Counted from the stretch's first letter, positions 17,585 to 27,046 are shown. The stretch: 64,000 bases of DNA from Marinospirillum alkaliphilum DSM 21637 (GCF_900119735.1 NZ_FPJW01000005.1:156067-220066), one strand, 5' to 3'. Made by a program: numbers and translations. The notes: generated from the sequence alone by a model not told the origin.

Positions 17585-18736
17585 TTATAGCTCGCCTTTA
17601 AAGGCAGAATCAAGAATTGATGCTTTTAATCTTTTCAAGTCTTCTATTTTCTCTAGAAGGACTTCTTCTGCATCGTGAATTTTACTTTTCAGCGCTTCAA
17701 TCGTTGATACCAATGACTTCTGCTCTTCCAATGAACACATTGGGATTTCAATTTTGCTTAAACGAGTAAGCGCCAACTTAGGCTGTGCAACTGTCTTGGT
17801 CGCTAACCCTGCCTGTGCAGAGAAATCAGAGGTTAATGTAAACAGATACAGGTAGCTTAAATCTAGTTGTTGTTTATCTTTGATAACCAATTTAGCTGCG
17901 TTTTCTGTCAAGTTTGCACCATCCAATTCAGGGGGAACAAAACCTGTTTTGCCGATAGTTCCGGCAATACTGATATAAAGGTCGTCCTTGGAAATCACAT
18001 AGCGTTTGATTTGCTCATGGATTTCTTTCGATATGTACTTGATGCCAGATAAATATATCGTTCCTCTATCGGTAAAATCTGCCACTCGGATATATGGGTG
18101 CTCAGTCTCTTCATCACTTAGCTTTTCACCTTTTGGTAAGCGCTTGCCGCCTTTTACCTCAGCTAGCGATTCGATAGTCACTCGGTCAGTGACAGCTGTA
18201 AACAGGCCATCAAGCGCTGATTGAAGAAGGCTACTCTTCAATATGACGCTTCCTTGCAAATGCTCGATGGCGGTGTCGATGCGGGTGAGCAATGCATCGA
18301 GTTTTTCGACGATGCGCTTTTGTTCTTCTATGCTGTCTGGCGTACAGACCAACTCCGCGCTAAGAGAGTTTCTGTTTAGAGTTGGTACAGCAGCACCAGA
18401 TGCAAATCGAGTTAAATCAAAGCTCTCAAGAAAATACTTTATAAAACGGGGGTAATTTCCATTGAATTTCTGCACATAAAGTGCCGTATTGAGCGGCCAG
18501 TAAACACCCTCAACGAAATGAACTTTCCCTATTGTGCCACTTCGGCCGGTTACAACGCCCGGTCCATCAACTTTATATTGATCAATGTAATCGGTTATAC
18601 CATTGGCACTATATAAAGGGATATTACCTGCTGACCTCGCATGTGTTGGAAGGTCATACCCCCTCTTGAGTACACAAACATCTTTAAATTTTTTCCAGCT
18701 CCACCCCTTTGGAGCACTAAATTCAATCTGCCCCAT
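17585..18736 (-). CDS. hsdS: Type I restriction-modification specificity subunit
   Basis: 383 residues with the two-fold plan of HsdS: a first target recognition domain (about 1-160), a central conserved helix with EEQKRIVEKLDALLTRIDTA, a second recognition domain (about 190-335), and a matching C-terminal helix with EEQKSLVSTIEALKSKIHDA. Each recognition domain reads half of a bipartite target, which cannot be predicted here. Start is two bases after hsdM with GGAG before it. The gene is clearly AT-richer than hsdM and hsdR (21 G/C in the 60 bases from 18001, counted by hand). Confidence 0.92.
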   Translation of the reverse strand: MGQIEFSAPKGWSWKKFKDVCVLKRGYDLPTHARSAGNIPLYSANGITDYIDQYKVDGPGVVTGRSGTIGKVHFVEGVYWPLNTALYVQKFNGNYPRFIKYFLESFDLTRFASGAAVPTLNRNSLSAELVCTPDSIEEQKRIVEKLDALLTRIDTAIEHLQGSVILKSSLLQSALDGLFTAVTDRVTIESLAEVKGGKRLPKGEKLSDEETEHPYIRVADFTDRGTIYLSGIKYISKEIHEQIKRYVISKDDLYISIAGTIGKTGFVPPELDGANLTENAAKLVIKDKQQLDLSYLYLFTLTSDFSAQAGLATKTVAQPKLALTRLSKIEIPMCSLEEQKSLVSTIEALKSKIHDAEEVLLEKIEDLKRLKASILDSAFKGEL

Positions 18737-18738
18737 GC

Positions 18739-20217
18739 TTATTTCTCCGCCAGCAGGTCTTCAATTTCATCTAATAGACCTGATACCAGTTTTTCTTTAG
18801 TGCGGATCTGCTTAAGGATATCGCTGGGCGCTAAATGCTCTGCATCTTTCTGCTTGGCTGGGTTTTTGGCGGAAAGATCATAGTCTTCTGTCAGCTTGCT
18901 GGCTGCTACTGTCCAGGAGCGGTCTGTGGTTGCCCGGCTGCTGTACAACTCCACAAACTCTTTCAGGTGGTCATCGGTAATGGGTTTGTTTTTGGTGAGT
19001 TTTTGTTCTGGTTCACACTCGTAGTACCACACATCACTGGTGCCGCCGCTGCGTTCAAAAAACAGTACGTTGGTTTTAACGCCGGAATAGGGCAAGAACA
19101 CCCCGGCTGGCAGGCTTAAGATGGTGTGCAGGTTCAAGTTTTCCAGCAGCTCCTGTTTCACCTGTTTAAAGGCGCTGTTGGTTTGGAACAGCACACCTTC
19201 TGGCACAACGATGGCTGCTTTGCCACCCGTTTTCAGGGTTTTCATAAAATGCTGTAAAAACAGCAACTCGGTAGCGTTGGCTTTAATCGGAAAATTCTGC
19301 TGAATCTGATCCTTCTCTTTCCCGCCAAAGGGTGGATTCGCCAGAATAATGTCGTAACGGTCTTTTTCCTGAATATCACGGATATTCTGGGTCAGAGTAT
19401 TACCACGGAACAAGTTGGGCGATTCGATGCCATGCAGGATCAGGTTCATCATTCCCATCACATAGGCCAGCGAGGTTTTCTCAAAGCCAAAAAAGGTATC
19501 ACGCTGAATAAAATTCCACTGTTCGGTGGTCAGTTCGCTTTTTTTCGATTTCAGGTGTTCAAAGGCTTCCACCAGAAAACCACAGGAACCCGCTGCGGCA
19601 TCATAAATGGTCTGTCCTGCCTGCGGGTCGATGGCTTTGATCATGGCACGCACTACTGGGCGCGGAGTGTAAAATTCACCGGCATAACCACCGGCATCGC
19701 CCATGCTCTGCAATAAGCCTTCATAAACCAGCGAGAGTTCAAACATTTCATCACTGGATTGGAAGTTCAGGGTGTCGATAATATCCAGCACTTCGCGCAG
19801 GGTATGACCAGAAGCAACCTTGTTATCCAGATACTGGAAAATTGCCCCAATCTTGTAGGTGAAAGATTTAGGATCTGCACCCGTGGCAGCCGCATTGGCA
19901 AAGCTTTTCAGATAAGGGAAAAGCTGGTTGTTCACATAGTCGGTTAAATCATCGCCTGTTCTGGCACGGGCAAGATCCAGCTTGCCATCAGCCGTTTTCG
20001 GGCAAGCCCAATTTACCCAGCGGTGTTCATCATCCAGTACCGGCTGATAACTTTTACCGGACAACTCCGCTTCATCTTCTTTTTCAGATTCGTAGTCATC
20101 CAGAAACTTCAGAAACAACATCCAGGAGGTTTGCTCGGTGTAGTGCATGGCACCACTGATGCCATCGTCGCGGCGCAGAATATCGGTAATGCGGTCAATT
20201 TTTTGCTGTAATGACAT
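18739..20217 (-). CDS. hsdM: Type I restriction-modification DNA adenine methyltransferase subunit
   Basis: 492 residues. An N-terminal helical HsdM_N domain (about 1-145) is followed by an N6-adenine methyltransferase domain with GEFYTPRPVVRAMI, the SAM site AAGSCGFLVEAFEHL, catalytic NPPF in DIILANPPFGGKEK and AAIVVPEGVLF. Works with HsdS to methylate, and with HsdS and HsdR to restrict. A 127-base gap separates it from hsdR, while hsdS follows after two bases. Confidence 0.95.
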   Translation of the reverse strand: MSLQQKIDRITDILRRDDGISGAMHYTEQTSWMLFLKFLDDYESEKEDEAELSGKSYQPVLDDEHRWVNWACPKTADGKLDLARARTGDDLTDYVNNQLFPYLKSFANAAATGADPKSFTYKIGAIFQYLDNKVASGHTLREVLDIIDTLNFQSSDEMFELSLVYEGLLQSMGDAGGYAGEFYTPRPVVRAMIKAIDPQAGQTIYDAAAGSCGFLVEAFEHLKSKKSELTTEQWNFIQRDTFFGFEKTSLAYVMGMMNLILHGIESPNLFRGNTLTQNIRDIQEKDRYDIILANPPFGGKEKDQIQQNFPIKANATELLFLQHFMKTLKTGGKAAIVVPEGVLFQTNSAFKQVKQELLENLNLHTILSLPAGVFLPYSGVKTNVLFFERSGGTSDVWYYECEPEQKLTKNKPITDDHLKEFVELYSSRATTDRSWTVAASKLTEDYDLSAKNPAKQKDAEHLAPSDILKQIRTKEKLVSGLLDEIEDLLAEK

Positions 20218-20262
20218 AATTAGTTTTCGTTTTTTAACTGGTTGATCAACGGTACTTTCAAC

Positions 20263-20325
20263 TTAAGGCCAGCTTAATTCGGAACGCAACGCGTTACGAA
20301 TCATATAGATTTGCAGTTTGATCAT
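20263..20325 (-). pseudogene. 20-codon frame between hsdR and hsdM, possible DUF1016 (YhcG) remnant
   Basis: In the 127-base gap between hsdR and hsdM a small frame MIKLQIYMIRNALRSELSWP runs from an ATG at 20325, with GGAAG seven bases upstream, to a TAA. The ALRSELSW stretch is like the N-terminal region of DUF1016/YhcG PD-(D/E)XK proteins, which are frequent passengers inside type I R-M loci. It may be the stump of such a gene after deletion, or a leader peptide, or chance. Confidence 0.25.
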
Positions 20326-20344
20326 AAGCACGGCTTCCTTGGAT

Positions 20345-22681
20345 TCAGCAATACAGCTGCTGCTGAAGTTGTTTGAAGGCAGTCAGCAGGTGAACTGGCT
20401 TACCACCGAAGGCCATGGAGGCATCTTTGGTAGTGCCAAGACCGGATAGCTCAATCAACGCTGGCAGGCGCTCACGCGCCAGCTCAGTCACACCGGTTTG
20501 CTCATATCGCTTGAGTACAAAGTGCAGGAATTGCTGGGCTTTTTCCTGCTGGTACTGATCGAAAAAGGCAGCATTTGCGCGTACCTGATCCGCACGGCTT
20601 TTGCGGGTTGCCATGGGCTGTTCAAACGCCAGAAACGCCAGCAGGTCAAACAGATCACAGTCTTCCGCCTCAAACATGTGGCGCAATGCGGCAAGCTGCT
20701 CTTTGTCAAAACCTGCTTGCATCAATTTGTTCAGCAAGGCTTCGCGCTCGTCAGGGTCTGACCAGATCTGGCGCAGCTCATCAACTGACTTAAACAAGCC
20801 GGGTAACTGCGTGATCAAGCGTTCAATAAACTCTTGTACGGTCAGGGGTCTGCCCTTCTCATCAATGTAACGGGTTTCTACATCAATGACTTTTAGCTCA
20901 CGGTTTTTACCCAGCCTGACTCTTAACCGAGGTTTTGGTGGTTCTACAGATGGATCTGTGAGTGGTGATGATTCTTCCGATTCAAAAGCTGGAGGTTCAG
21001 GTTCACCTGTGTTGCCCGGTTCACCCAGTTCGCCGAGGTTATCTGTGACAGGTTCAGGCGCTTCCGGCTCGCCATCCCAGTCTTTGTCATAAAATTTGTT
21101 AGTGGCACCACGAAAATCAATGATTGTGAAGTAGTCCTTACCATCAAAAACCCGTGTACCGCGCCCCACAATTTGTTTGAACTCCACCATGGAGCCAACG
21201 GTTCGATCCAGTACCACGTTACGCACGTTGCGAGCATCAACACCTGTCGTCAGCATCTGGGAAGAAGTGATGATGGTCGGAATGTCCTTATCGTTATCCT
21301 GAAATTTTTCAAGCAGTTCACGCCCCACCTTGCCTTCATCACTGGTAACACGCACACAATAGTGAGGATCTTGCACTTTTTTGTGCTTGTTAATCATGTC
21401 GCGCATGGTCAGGGCGTGATTCTGGTTTTCACAGAAGACGATGGTTTTATCCAGCGGGTTGATATGATCAAGCAGGGTTCTGGCAACCAGCTCCGTGCGC
21501 TGATCCACAATGATTTTTTTGTCGTAATCTTCAACCTTGTAGATGTCCTGTGCTGACTCCCCTTCGATCACCAGATCATCACTGGTCAGCACCAGTTCAT
21601 CCAGATTGGTACGTACTCGCTTCACCCTGTAAGGGGTTAAGAAACCATCGTTAATGCCGTCCTTCAGTGAATACTCATAGGCAGGCTGACCAAAATACTC
21701 ATAGGTATCCACGTTATCCGTGCGCTTGGGTGTGGCGGTTAAACCCAGATGCACTGCATTGCTGAAGTGATCGAGAATGGCACGCCAGGAGCCTGCTTCA
21801 TTGGCTGCGCCCCGATGACATTCATCAATCAAAACCAGATCAAAAAAATCGCTGGGGTAGGCTTTGTAATAACCATCGATATTTTCCCGCTCGGCAATGG
21901 CCTGGTAGATGGCGAAGAAAATATGGGCATTAGTGGGCACTAGGCCGTTGCGCTTACGGACTTCTTTACCATTGATTTTGATCAGATCTTTTTCATAGGG
22001 ATTGAAGGTATTGATGGCCTGATCCGCCAGAATGTTACGGTCGGCCAGAAATAGAATACGCGGCCTGCGTGATCCGGGTTTATCGAGGTTCCAGCGAGCC
22101 TGAAAGACTTTGTGGACGATCTGAAATGCGATAAAGGTTTTACCGGTGCCGGTCGCCAGTGTCAGCAGAATTCTGGATTTGCCTTGACCAATGGCATCGG
22201 TGGCAGCATGGACTGCCAATTCCTGGTAATAACGCGGTTGCATCGCCCCTTCCAGATGGAAGGGGATGTTTCTTAGCTCCTGACTAAGATCTGTGATCTC
22301 ACCGGCATAGCGTTTTTCCAGCTCAGCAGGTGTTGGGTAGAACTCAATGTAATCGCCCTTGCCTGTTTCCAGATCAAACTCATAGGTTTGTTTGCCGTTG
22401 CTGGAATAAACAAATCGCACGCGAAGTTTCTTCGCATAGTCGATGGCTTGTTGCAGACCTTTGGTGGGGTGCTCTGATTCTTTTTTGGCTTCAACAACCG
22501 CCAGATAGCGGTTGTCTTTATGGAGCAGGTAATCAACAAAACAGCGGCGACCGCGAACACCTGCCGCCATTTTTCGACCATCAGTAAAGTAATGCTCGCG
22601 AATGATGTTGCATGATTGCCAATAAGCTGCTTTAAGAGCTGGATCTATGTAATTAGCGCGGGTATCAGCTTCTGAGGTCAC
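20345..22681 (-). CDS. hsdR: Type I restriction enzyme endonuclease/translocase subunit
   Basis: 778 residues. N-terminal nuclease domain with the PD-(D/E)XK core VDYLLHKDNRYLAVVEAKK, then SF2 translocase motor with LATGTGKTFIAFQ (Walker A), DECHRG (DEAD-type box), LGLTATPKR and GRGTRVFDG, then a charged proline-rich linker and a C-terminal HsdM-binding domain. The GTG at 22681 is preferred to the ATG at 22711: it is preceded by AAGGAA and yields MTSEADTRANYIDPALKAAY, which matches how this subfamily (EcoAI-like, type IB) begins. Confidence 0.92.
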   Translation of the reverse strand: MTSEADTRANYIDPALKAAYWQSCNIIREHYFTDGRKMAAGVRGRRCFVDYLLHKDNRYLAVVEAKKESEHPTKGLQQAIDYAKKLRVRFVYSSNGKQTYEFDLETGKGDYIEFYPTPAELEKRYAGEITDLSQELRNIPFHLEGAMQPRYYQELAVHAATDAIGQGKSRILLTLATGTGKTFIAFQIVHKVFQARWNLDKPGSRRPRILFLADRNILADQAINTFNPYEKDLIKINGKEVRKRNGLVPTNAHIFFAIYQAIAERENIDGYYKAYPSDFFDLVLIDECHRGAANEAGSWRAILDHFSNAVHLGLTATPKRTDNVDTYEYFGQPAYEYSLKDGINDGFLTPYRVKRVRTNLDELVLTSDDLVIEGESAQDIYKVEDYDKKIIVDQRTELVARTLLDHINPLDKTIVFCENQNHALTMRDMINKHKKVQDPHYCVRVTSDEGKVGRELLEKFQDNDKDIPTIITSSQMLTTGVDARNVRNVVLDRTVGSMVEFKQIVGRGTRVFDGKDYFTIIDFRGATNKFYDKDWDGEPEAPEPVTDNLGELGEPGNTGEPEPPAFESEESSPLTDPSVEPPKPRLRVRLGKNRELKVIDVETRYIDEKGRPLTVQEFIERLITQLPGLFKSVDELRQIWSDPDEREALLNKLMQAGFDKEQLAALRHMFEAEDCDLFDLLAFLAFEQPMATRKSRADQVRANAAFFDQYQQEKAQQFLHFVLKRYEQTGVTELARERLPALIELSGLGTTKDASMAFGGKPVHLLTAFKQLQQQLYC

Positions 22682-22701
22682 TGGCCTGATTCCTTGTTCT
22701 G

Positions 22702-22739
22702 TTCCTTGCATCCTGAATATGCATCTTTACTGCAAGGAA
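22702..22739 (-). promoter_or_regulatory. Inverted repeat in the hsdR leader
   Basis: TTCCTTGCA (22702-22710) and TGCAAGGAA (22731-22739) form a perfect 9-base inverted repeat with 20 bases between, starting 21 bases upstream of the chosen hsdR GTG. It could be an operator for control of the hsd-SIR2-HerA operon or a leader hairpin. No controller gene is in the island. Confidence 0.4.
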
Positions 22740-22788
22740 GCTTACCATACCTGGCCAGCCTGTGAACCTCAGTGCTTTTCTCTGTCAC

Positions 22789-23487
22789 TCACACCGTCAG
22801 ATGCTGTTTGATCAAGCCATCACTCAGCTCTGCAATTTCCCCTTCTGCCAGGTTCTGGCCGCGGTCCATGATGACAAAGCGGTCTGCAAATTTCCGGGCG
22901 AAGGGGAGTTTCTGTTCCACCAGCAGGACGGTGAGTTGTTCTTCGCTGATGAGTTTGCGGATAACTTCTCCGATCTGTTGCACGATGTTGGGCTGGATGC
23001 CTTCACCGGGTTCATCAAGGATCAGCAAACGCGGTTCCAGCACCAGCGCACGGCCAATGGCCAGCTGTTGTTGCTGACCACCGGAGAGGTCACCACCGCG
23101 GCGGTGACGCATGTCCTTGAGCACCGGAAAGAGTTCGTAGATTTTTTCAGGGATCTTTTTCAGGCCATCACCACGGGCAGCCAGGCCGGTGCGCAGGTTT
23201 TCTTCCACGGTCAAAAGCGGAAAGATCTGGCGGCCCTGGGGCACAAATCCAATCCCCAGACGGGAGCGATCTTCCAGGCGTTTGCGGGTCAGGTCGATGC
23301 CATCATCATAACTCAGGCTGCCATCACGGATCGGCACTTCACCCATGATGGTTTTCATCAGGGTGGTTTTTCCGACACCATTGCGCCCCATCACGCAGGT
23401 GCACTGGCCTTTGGGTGCAGTCAGTGACAGGTTGCGCAGGGTGTGGCTCTGGCCGTAATACTGGTTGAGTCCGTTGATGGTCAACAT
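22789..23487 (-). CDS. urtE: Urea ABC transporter ATP-binding subunit UrtE
   Basis: 232-residue ATPase of the branched-chain amino acid type (LivF-like). Walker A GRNGVGKTT, signature LSGGQQQQLAIGRAL, Walker B LLILDEPGEGIQPNIV. The GEGIQPNIVQQIGEVI stretch is characteristic of UrtE. Its start overlaps the urtD stop by one base. Last gene of the urea operon. Confidence 0.93.
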   Translation of the reverse strand: MLTINGLNQYYGQSHTLRNLSLTAPKGQCTCVMGRNGVGKTTLMKTIMGEVPIRDGSLSYDDGIDLTRKRLEDRSRLGIGFVPQGRQIFPLLTVEENLRTGLAARGDGLKKIPEKIYELFPVLKDMRHRRGGDLSGGQQQQLAIGRALVLEPRLLILDEPGEGIQPNIVQQIGEVIRKLISEEQLTVLLVEQKLPFARKFADRFVIMDRGQNLAEGEIAELSDGLIKQHLTV

Positions 23488-24311
23488 CAGGCTTCTTCTC
23501 CAAGATAAACTTCAATCACTCGCGGATCAGACGACACCTGATCCATGCTGCCTTCGGCCAGTACACTGCCCTGATGCAAGACCGTCACCTTGCGGGCAAT
23601 CGAGCGTACAAACCCCATGTCGTGTTCCACCACCACCACTGATTGCTGACCGGCCAATCCGGTGAGCAGTTCGGCAGTGCGTTCCATTTCCTGTTCTGTC
23701 ATGCCGGCCACCGGTTCATCCACCAGCAGCAGGCGTGGTTTCTGCATCAGCAGCATGCCGATTTCCAGCCACTGTTTCTGCCCGTGAGACAGAATGCCAG
23801 CCGGTTGCCGGTGCAGGTTTTTCAGACCGATCAGTAGCAGCACTTCATCAATGCGATCCTGAATCTCACCGGTCATGCGTTCAGTCAGGGTCGGCAGGAT
23901 GCTTTTGTTGGTGGCACGCGCCAGTTCCAGGTTCTGAAACACCGTCAGGGCTTCAAACACCGTGGGTTTCTGGAACTTGCGTCCGATGCCCAGACTGGCA
24001 ATGTCCGGTTCATTCATCTGCAACAGGTTGTGGCGGCTGCCGAACCAGACCGAGCCTTCATCCGGGCGGGTCTTGCCGGTGATGATGTCCATCATGGTGG
24101 TTTTGCCTGCTCCGTTGGGGCCGATGATGCAGCGCAGTTCACCGTCATCAATGGTCAGGTTCAGCTTGTTGATGGCCCGGAAGCCATCAAAGCTGACACT
24201 CACATCTTCCAGATACAGGATCGGGCCGTGGCGCACGTCCACCGGGGACTGCTGCGGCACCATGAAATCAAACACCCGCTCCCGGTCTACCAGTTGTTTG
24301 AAGAAGTTCAT
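23487..24311 (-). CDS. urtD: Urea ABC transporter ATP-binding subunit UrtD
   Basis: 274-residue LivG-like ATPase that powers urea import with UrtE. Walker A GPNGAGKTTMMD, signature LSHGQKQWLEIGMLL (LSHGQ in place of LSGGQ, normal in UrtD), Walker B LLLVDEPVAGMTEQEM. The N-terminal 25 residues before the ATPase fold are typical of UrtD. ATGA overlap with urtC. Confidence 0.93.
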   Translation of the reverse strand: MNFFKQLVDRERVFDFMVPQQSPVDVRHGPILYLEDVSVSFDGFRAINKLNLTIDDGELRCIIGPNGAGKTTMMDIITGKTRPDEGSVWFGSRHNLLQMNEPDIASLGIGRKFQKPTVFEALTVFQNLELARATNKSILPTLTERMTGEIQDRIDEVLLLIGLKNLHRQPAGILSHGQKQWLEIGMLLMQKPRLLLVDEPVAGMTEQEMERTAELLTGLAGQQSVVVVEHDMGFVRSIARKVTVLHQGSVLAEGSMDQVSSDPRVIEVYLGEEA

Positions 24312-25441
24312 ACCGGCAGCTCCTGTTGATCATCCTGCGGTTTGTCCTTCACCCTGCGGCGGCGCTCATTCAAGTTGTGCATCAGTCCGGCAATGCCTCT
24401 GGGCAGCAGCACGGTGACCAGAACAAACATCGCACCCAGTGCAAACAGCCAGGCATCGGGCATCACCCCGGTGAACCAGGTCTTGGCATAGTTGACCAGC
24501 AGCGCGCCGATCACCGCACCGTAGAGGGTGGCACGTCCACCCAGGGCTACCCAGATCACGATTTCGATGGAAAACAGTGGTGAGAACTCGCCGGGATTGA
24601 TGATGCCCACCTGCGGCACATACAGGGCACCGGCCACACCGGCCAGCATGGCGGAAACCACAAACACCGATAACTGCACCCGCTCAACCCGATAACCCAG
24701 AAAGCGGGTACGGGCTTCGGCGTCACGGCAGGCCACACACACCCGCCCCAGCTTGCTGGTGACAATGGCGCGACAGATCAGATAGCCGATGGCCAGCGCC
24801 AGCCCGGTGACCAGGAACAACACCAGACGCGTGGTGTCGGTGCGCAGATCAAAACCCAGCATATCGCGGAAATCGGTCAGGCCGTTGTTGCCACCAAAAC
24901 CCATTTCATTGCGGAAGAAGGCCAGCATCAGGGCAAAGGTCAGCGCCTGGGTCATGATCGACAGGTACACCCCGGTGACCCGTGAACGAAAGGCCAGGTA
25001 ACCGAAGGCAAAAGCCAGCAGGCCAGGCACCAGCAACACCATCAGTGCCGCAAACCAGAAGGAGTCAAAACCCAGCCAGTACCAGGGCAAGGCATCCCAG
25101 TTCAGGAACACCATAAAATCCGGCAATTCCGGGTGTCCATACACCCCCCGATCACCGATCTGACGCATCAGGTACATACCCATGGCATAACCACCCAGCG
25201 CAAAAAAGGCACCGTGCCCGAGGCTGAGGATACCGAGATACCCCCAGACCAAATCCACTGCCACCGCCAACAGGGCGTAACTGAGGTATTTGCCCAGCAG
25301 GTTAACGGTATAGGCCGAAACATGCAGCGGATGATCGGCAGGCACCACCAGGTGCAGCAGGGTGACCAGGCTCATGGCCAGCAGCAGCACACCCAGAAAG
25401 ATGCGTGTTGAACGTTCATACAGAGGTTGGGTCAGCCACAT
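24308..25441 (-). CDS. urtC: Urea ABC transporter permease UrtC
   Basis: 377-residue LivM-like inner-membrane permease with about nine or ten hydrophobic segments and the loop GYLGILSLGHGAFFALGGYAM that marks this family. The insert with YGHPELPDFMVFLNWDALPW after the third segment is the usual UrtC feature. Forms the translocation path with UrtB. Three bases separate it from urtB. Confidence 0.93.
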   Translation of the reverse strand: MWLTQPLYERSTRIFLGVLLLAMSLVTLLHLVVPADHPLHVSAYTVNLLGKYLSYALLAVAVDLVWGYLGILSLGHGAFFALGGYAMGMYLMRQIGDRGVYGHPELPDFMVFLNWDALPWYWLGFDSFWFAALMVLLVPGLLAFAFGYLAFRSRVTGVYLSIMTQALTFALMLAFFRNEMGFGGNNGLTDFRDMLGFDLRTDTTRLVLFLVTGLALAIGYLICRAIVTSKLGRVCVACRDAEARTRFLGYRVERVQLSVFVVSAMLAGVAGALYVPQVGIINPGEFSPLFSIEIVIWVALGGRATLYGAVIGALLVNYAKTWFTGVMPDAWLFALGAMFVLVTVLLPRGIAGLMHNLNERRRRVKDKPQDDQQELPV

Positions 25442-25444
25442 AAA

Positions 25445-27046
25445 TCAGTCTCCGGCAGCACGGCCCTTCTGCGGGAAGAGTCCACGCGGGCGTTTCTGGA
25501 TGAACAGGATGATGAATACCAGCACCAGGATCTTGGCCAGCACAGCCCCGGCCCAGGGTTCCAGAATCTGGTTGATGACGCCCAGCGACATGCCGGCCAC
25601 CAGGGTGCCCCAGAGGTTACCGACACCACCAAACACCACCACCATGAAGGAATCAATGATGTAGGCCTGGCCCAGGTTGGGGCCCACGTTGGTCAGTTGT
25701 GACAGCGCCACACCGGCCAGTCCGGCCACACCGGAACCCAGACCGAAGGTGAGCATGTCGACACGAGTGGCACGAATGCCCATGGAGCGCGCCATGTTGC
25801 GGTTCTGGGTGACTGCACGCACTTCCAGCCCCAGCCGGGTGCGGCGCAGAATATAGATCAGTGCAGCAAACACCAGCAGTGCAAAGGCCATGATGTAAAG
25901 ACGGTTGAGGGTCAATGACAGAGCATCATTGATGGCAATGGAGCCACTCATCCATTCCGGTGTCACCACGGTGCGGTTGAGGGGAGAAATCACCGTGCGC
26001 ACCAGTTGTTGCAGAATCAGGCTGATACCAAAGGTTGCCAGCAGGGTTTCCAGCGGGCGGCCTTTCAGGAACTGGATCACACCACGTTCGATGGCAATGC
26101 CGGTGAGTCCGGCCACCATGAATCCAGCCGGAATCGACAGCAGCAGCGCCAGCCCCGGTTGTCCCGGCAGCAGTTGTTGCATGGCCCAGGTGGTGTAGGC
26201 ACCCAGCATGATCAGTTCACCATGTGCCATGTTGATCACCCCCATCACCCCGAAGGTGATGGCCAGGCCGATGGCAGCCAGTACCAGCACACTGCCCATC
26301 GACAACCCGAAATACAGGGTTTCCGCTGCGCGGTTGAGTTTGAGTTTCTGTTCAATGCCCAGCAGTGCCTGACGAGCCGCTTCACTCAGTTGGGCATCGT
26401 CACTGCTCTGCGCTCGTGTTAATGCCACGCGGGCACGACTGTGCAGGCTGCCAGACAGCTGTTCCACTGCTGCCAGTTCACCCTGCTCAACACGATAAAT
26501 GGCCAGTGCCAATGACAGGCGCTGGTGAACCCGGCGATCAGTTTCTTCGTCCAGAAAATCCGGCAGCACTGCCGCCAGGGTGGCATCCACCTCACCAATC
26601 AGGCGCTCGGCAGAAGCACGGCGCAGGTTGAGATCGGATGAATAGAGGTCAATCAATGCCAGTGCGCTGCGCAGTTGATTGCGCAGCGGGTTGTTGATGC
26701 TGATGCGGCTCAGATCACGACGATTGATGGCTCCAAGTGCTTCACCACTCAGGGCATCACTGACCAGCAGATCGCGTCCACTGGTGCCTTCCACCAGTAC
26801 AAAACGGCCGCTGCGCTCACGCTGCAGGTTACCTTCCAGCAAGGCCGACAGCCAGTTGCGGGCACGCGGATCGTCACTGGTCACGATCAGGCGAATGGCT
26901 TCAGCCTTGTCCTGAAAAGAGGCCACATCCAGTGTCTGCAACAGGTACAGGCCGGTGTCATCTGATTCAGCAGTGGCTGATGGCAGGTCTTCGGCCTGGG
27001 CCAGCGGTAGCCAGAGCAGCAACAGCAGCATGAGCAGCAGGGGCAT
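25445..27046 (-). CDS. urtB: Urea ABC transporter permease UrtB with N-terminal extracytoplasmic domain
   Basis: 533 residues. A signal peptide (1-18, ending AQA) leads a helical region of roughly 220 residues without membrane segments, followed by a LivH-like permease with GVMGVINMAHGELIMLGAYT and FGGVGNLWGTLVAGMSLG. The long N-terminal domain is usual for proteobacterial UrtB but not for LivH; its role is unknown. The ATG at 27046 has AAGGAA five bases upstream. urtA ends 89 bases before. Confidence 0.9.
   Translation of the reverse strand: MPLLLMLLLLLWLPLAQAEDLPSATAESDDTGLYLLQTLDVASFQDKAEAIRLIVTSDDPRARNWLSALLEGNLQRERSGRFVLVEGTSGRDLLVSDALSGEALGAINRRDLSRISINNPLRNQLRSALALIDLYSSDLNLRRASAERLIGEVDATLAAVLPDFLDEETDRRVHQRLSLALAIYRVEQGELAAVEQLSGSLHSRARVALTRAQSSDDAQLSEAARQALLGIEQKLKLNRAAETLYFGLSMGSVLVLAAIGLAITFGVMGVINMAHGELIMLGAYTTWAMQQLLPGQPGLALLLSIPAGFMVAGLTGIAIERGVIQFLKGRPLETLLATFGISLILQQLVRTVISPLNRTVVTPEWMSGSIAINDALSLTLNRLYIMAFALLVFAALIYILRRTRLGLEVRAVTQNRNMARSMGIRATRVDMLTFGLGSGVAGLAGVALSQLTNVGPNLGQAYIIDSFMVVVFGGVGNLWGTLVAGMSLGVINQILEPWAGAVLAKILVLVFIILFIQKRPRGLFPQKGRAAGD

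Noticed and set aside
22682..22788. Right-end attachment site of the island
   Set aside because: No direct repeat of useful length was found in common with 13328-13454; the inverted repeat there is better explained as part of the hsdR leader.
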